The position numbers and the translations under genes were made by a program. 6,358 nucleotides of DNA from Bacteroidota bacterium (GTDB lineage Bacteria > Bacteroidota > Bacteroidia > Bacteroidales > VadinHA17). Positions 6,104 through 6,358 of the stretch are shown here, piece by piece (the first letter of the stretch is position 1; each line of letters opens with the position of its first letter). The stretch is taken from positions 1 through 6,358 of the forward strand of contig JAUWMO010000203.1 of assembly GCA_030613125.1 (NCBI GenBank), written 5' to 3'. The notes under the pieces were generated by a model that did no database searches, was not told where the DNA came from, and saw only the letters and a list, made by a program, of their open reading frames with translations.

Positions 6104-6358
6104 CTAACCTGTTATCCCTGCCCTTTTACGCATCAAACAAACCCAGGCCCTGGCAGGAACTGGTTGGTCAGAATCGAAATGGCTCGATTTTAGTAAGAGT
6201 ATTTCAAAAAAGGGTTCAACAGCCGAAATAATTTTTTTTGCCGAATGTTGTGGCGGCCCGGTAGCTCTCGGACCACTATCCGGATTTCCGATTATTGACA
6301 GCCATAATCCTCCGCTTTTTAGATGAGATGCAACTTTTTTTGAAAATTTCTTCTGTTT
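6104..6358 (-). CDS. Class I SAM-dependent methyltransferase, C-terminal fragment (5' end outside window)
   Basis: This is an open minus-strand frame running in from the right edge and ending in TAG; 84 residues are visible and the start is outside the window. The visible part reads like the last third of a Rossmann-fold SAM-dependent methyltransferase: HLKSGGLWLSIIG looks like the conserved post-motif strand ('LKpGG'), GPPQHSAKKIISAVEPFFEI like a helix with following strand, and SDQPVPARAWVCLMRKR like the final beta-hairpin. The SAM-binding glycine motif would lie in the missing N-terminal part, so substrate and exact subfamily cannot be given. The stop lies 47 bases before the dtd start on the same strand, so co-transcription with dtd is possible. 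The family assignment rests on remembered similarity of the C-terminal pattern; that the frame is a real gene is more certain than its function. Confidence 0.68.
   Translation of the reverse strand, partial: KQKKFSKKVASHLKSGGLWLSIIGNPDSGPRATGPPQHSAKKIISAVEPFFEILLLKSSHFDSDQPVPARAWVCLMRKRAGITG

Overview
The window is a compact, AT-rich stretch of bacterial chromosome with every convincing gene on the minus strand. Gene content and order point to Bacteroidota, most likely a Bacteroidales-like lineage. The main reasons are a DUF4271 membrane protein followed by hemD, rnpA and yidD, a long S41 C-terminal processing peptidase, an E. coli-type deoC with an N-terminal extension, no Shine-Dalgarno sequences, and a TAnnTTTG-type promoter element. 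No genus can be named from sequence alone.

In transcription order (high to low coordinates), the first gene is the C-terminal part of a class I SAM-dependent methyltransferase cut by the window edge (6358-6104). It is followed by dtd (D-aminoacyl-tRNA deacylase, 6056-5604) and, 4 bases later, deoC (deoxyribose-phosphate aldolase, 5599-4712). After a 63-base gap that holds a good promoter -7 element comes a second cluster: a DUF4271 membrane protein (4648-3527), hemD (uroporphyrinogen-III synthase, TTG start, 3489-2737), rnpA (RNase P protein, GTG start, 2666-2283) and yidD (membrane insertion factor, 2286-2065), with rnpA and yidD overlapping by ATGA. A 142-base spacer carrying two adjacent inverted repeats separates yidD from an S41 (Ctp/Prc-type) peptidase (1922-222). 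The first 221 bases contain no intact gene; they hold only short coding-looking fragments.

The genes are mostly housekeeping: tRNA proofreading, deoxynucleoside catabolism, tetrapyrrole synthesis, tRNA maturation, membrane protein insertion and envelope proteolysis. I see no mobile element, CRISPR array, RNA gene, toxin-antitoxin or defence system, and nothing that qualifies as an undescribed system. The points worth a second look are small: the uncharacterised DUF4271 protein linked to hemD, non-ATG starts in hemD and rnpA, a displaced C-terminal tyrosine in DeoC, inverted repeats before the peptidase gene, and possible gene debris at the left edge.
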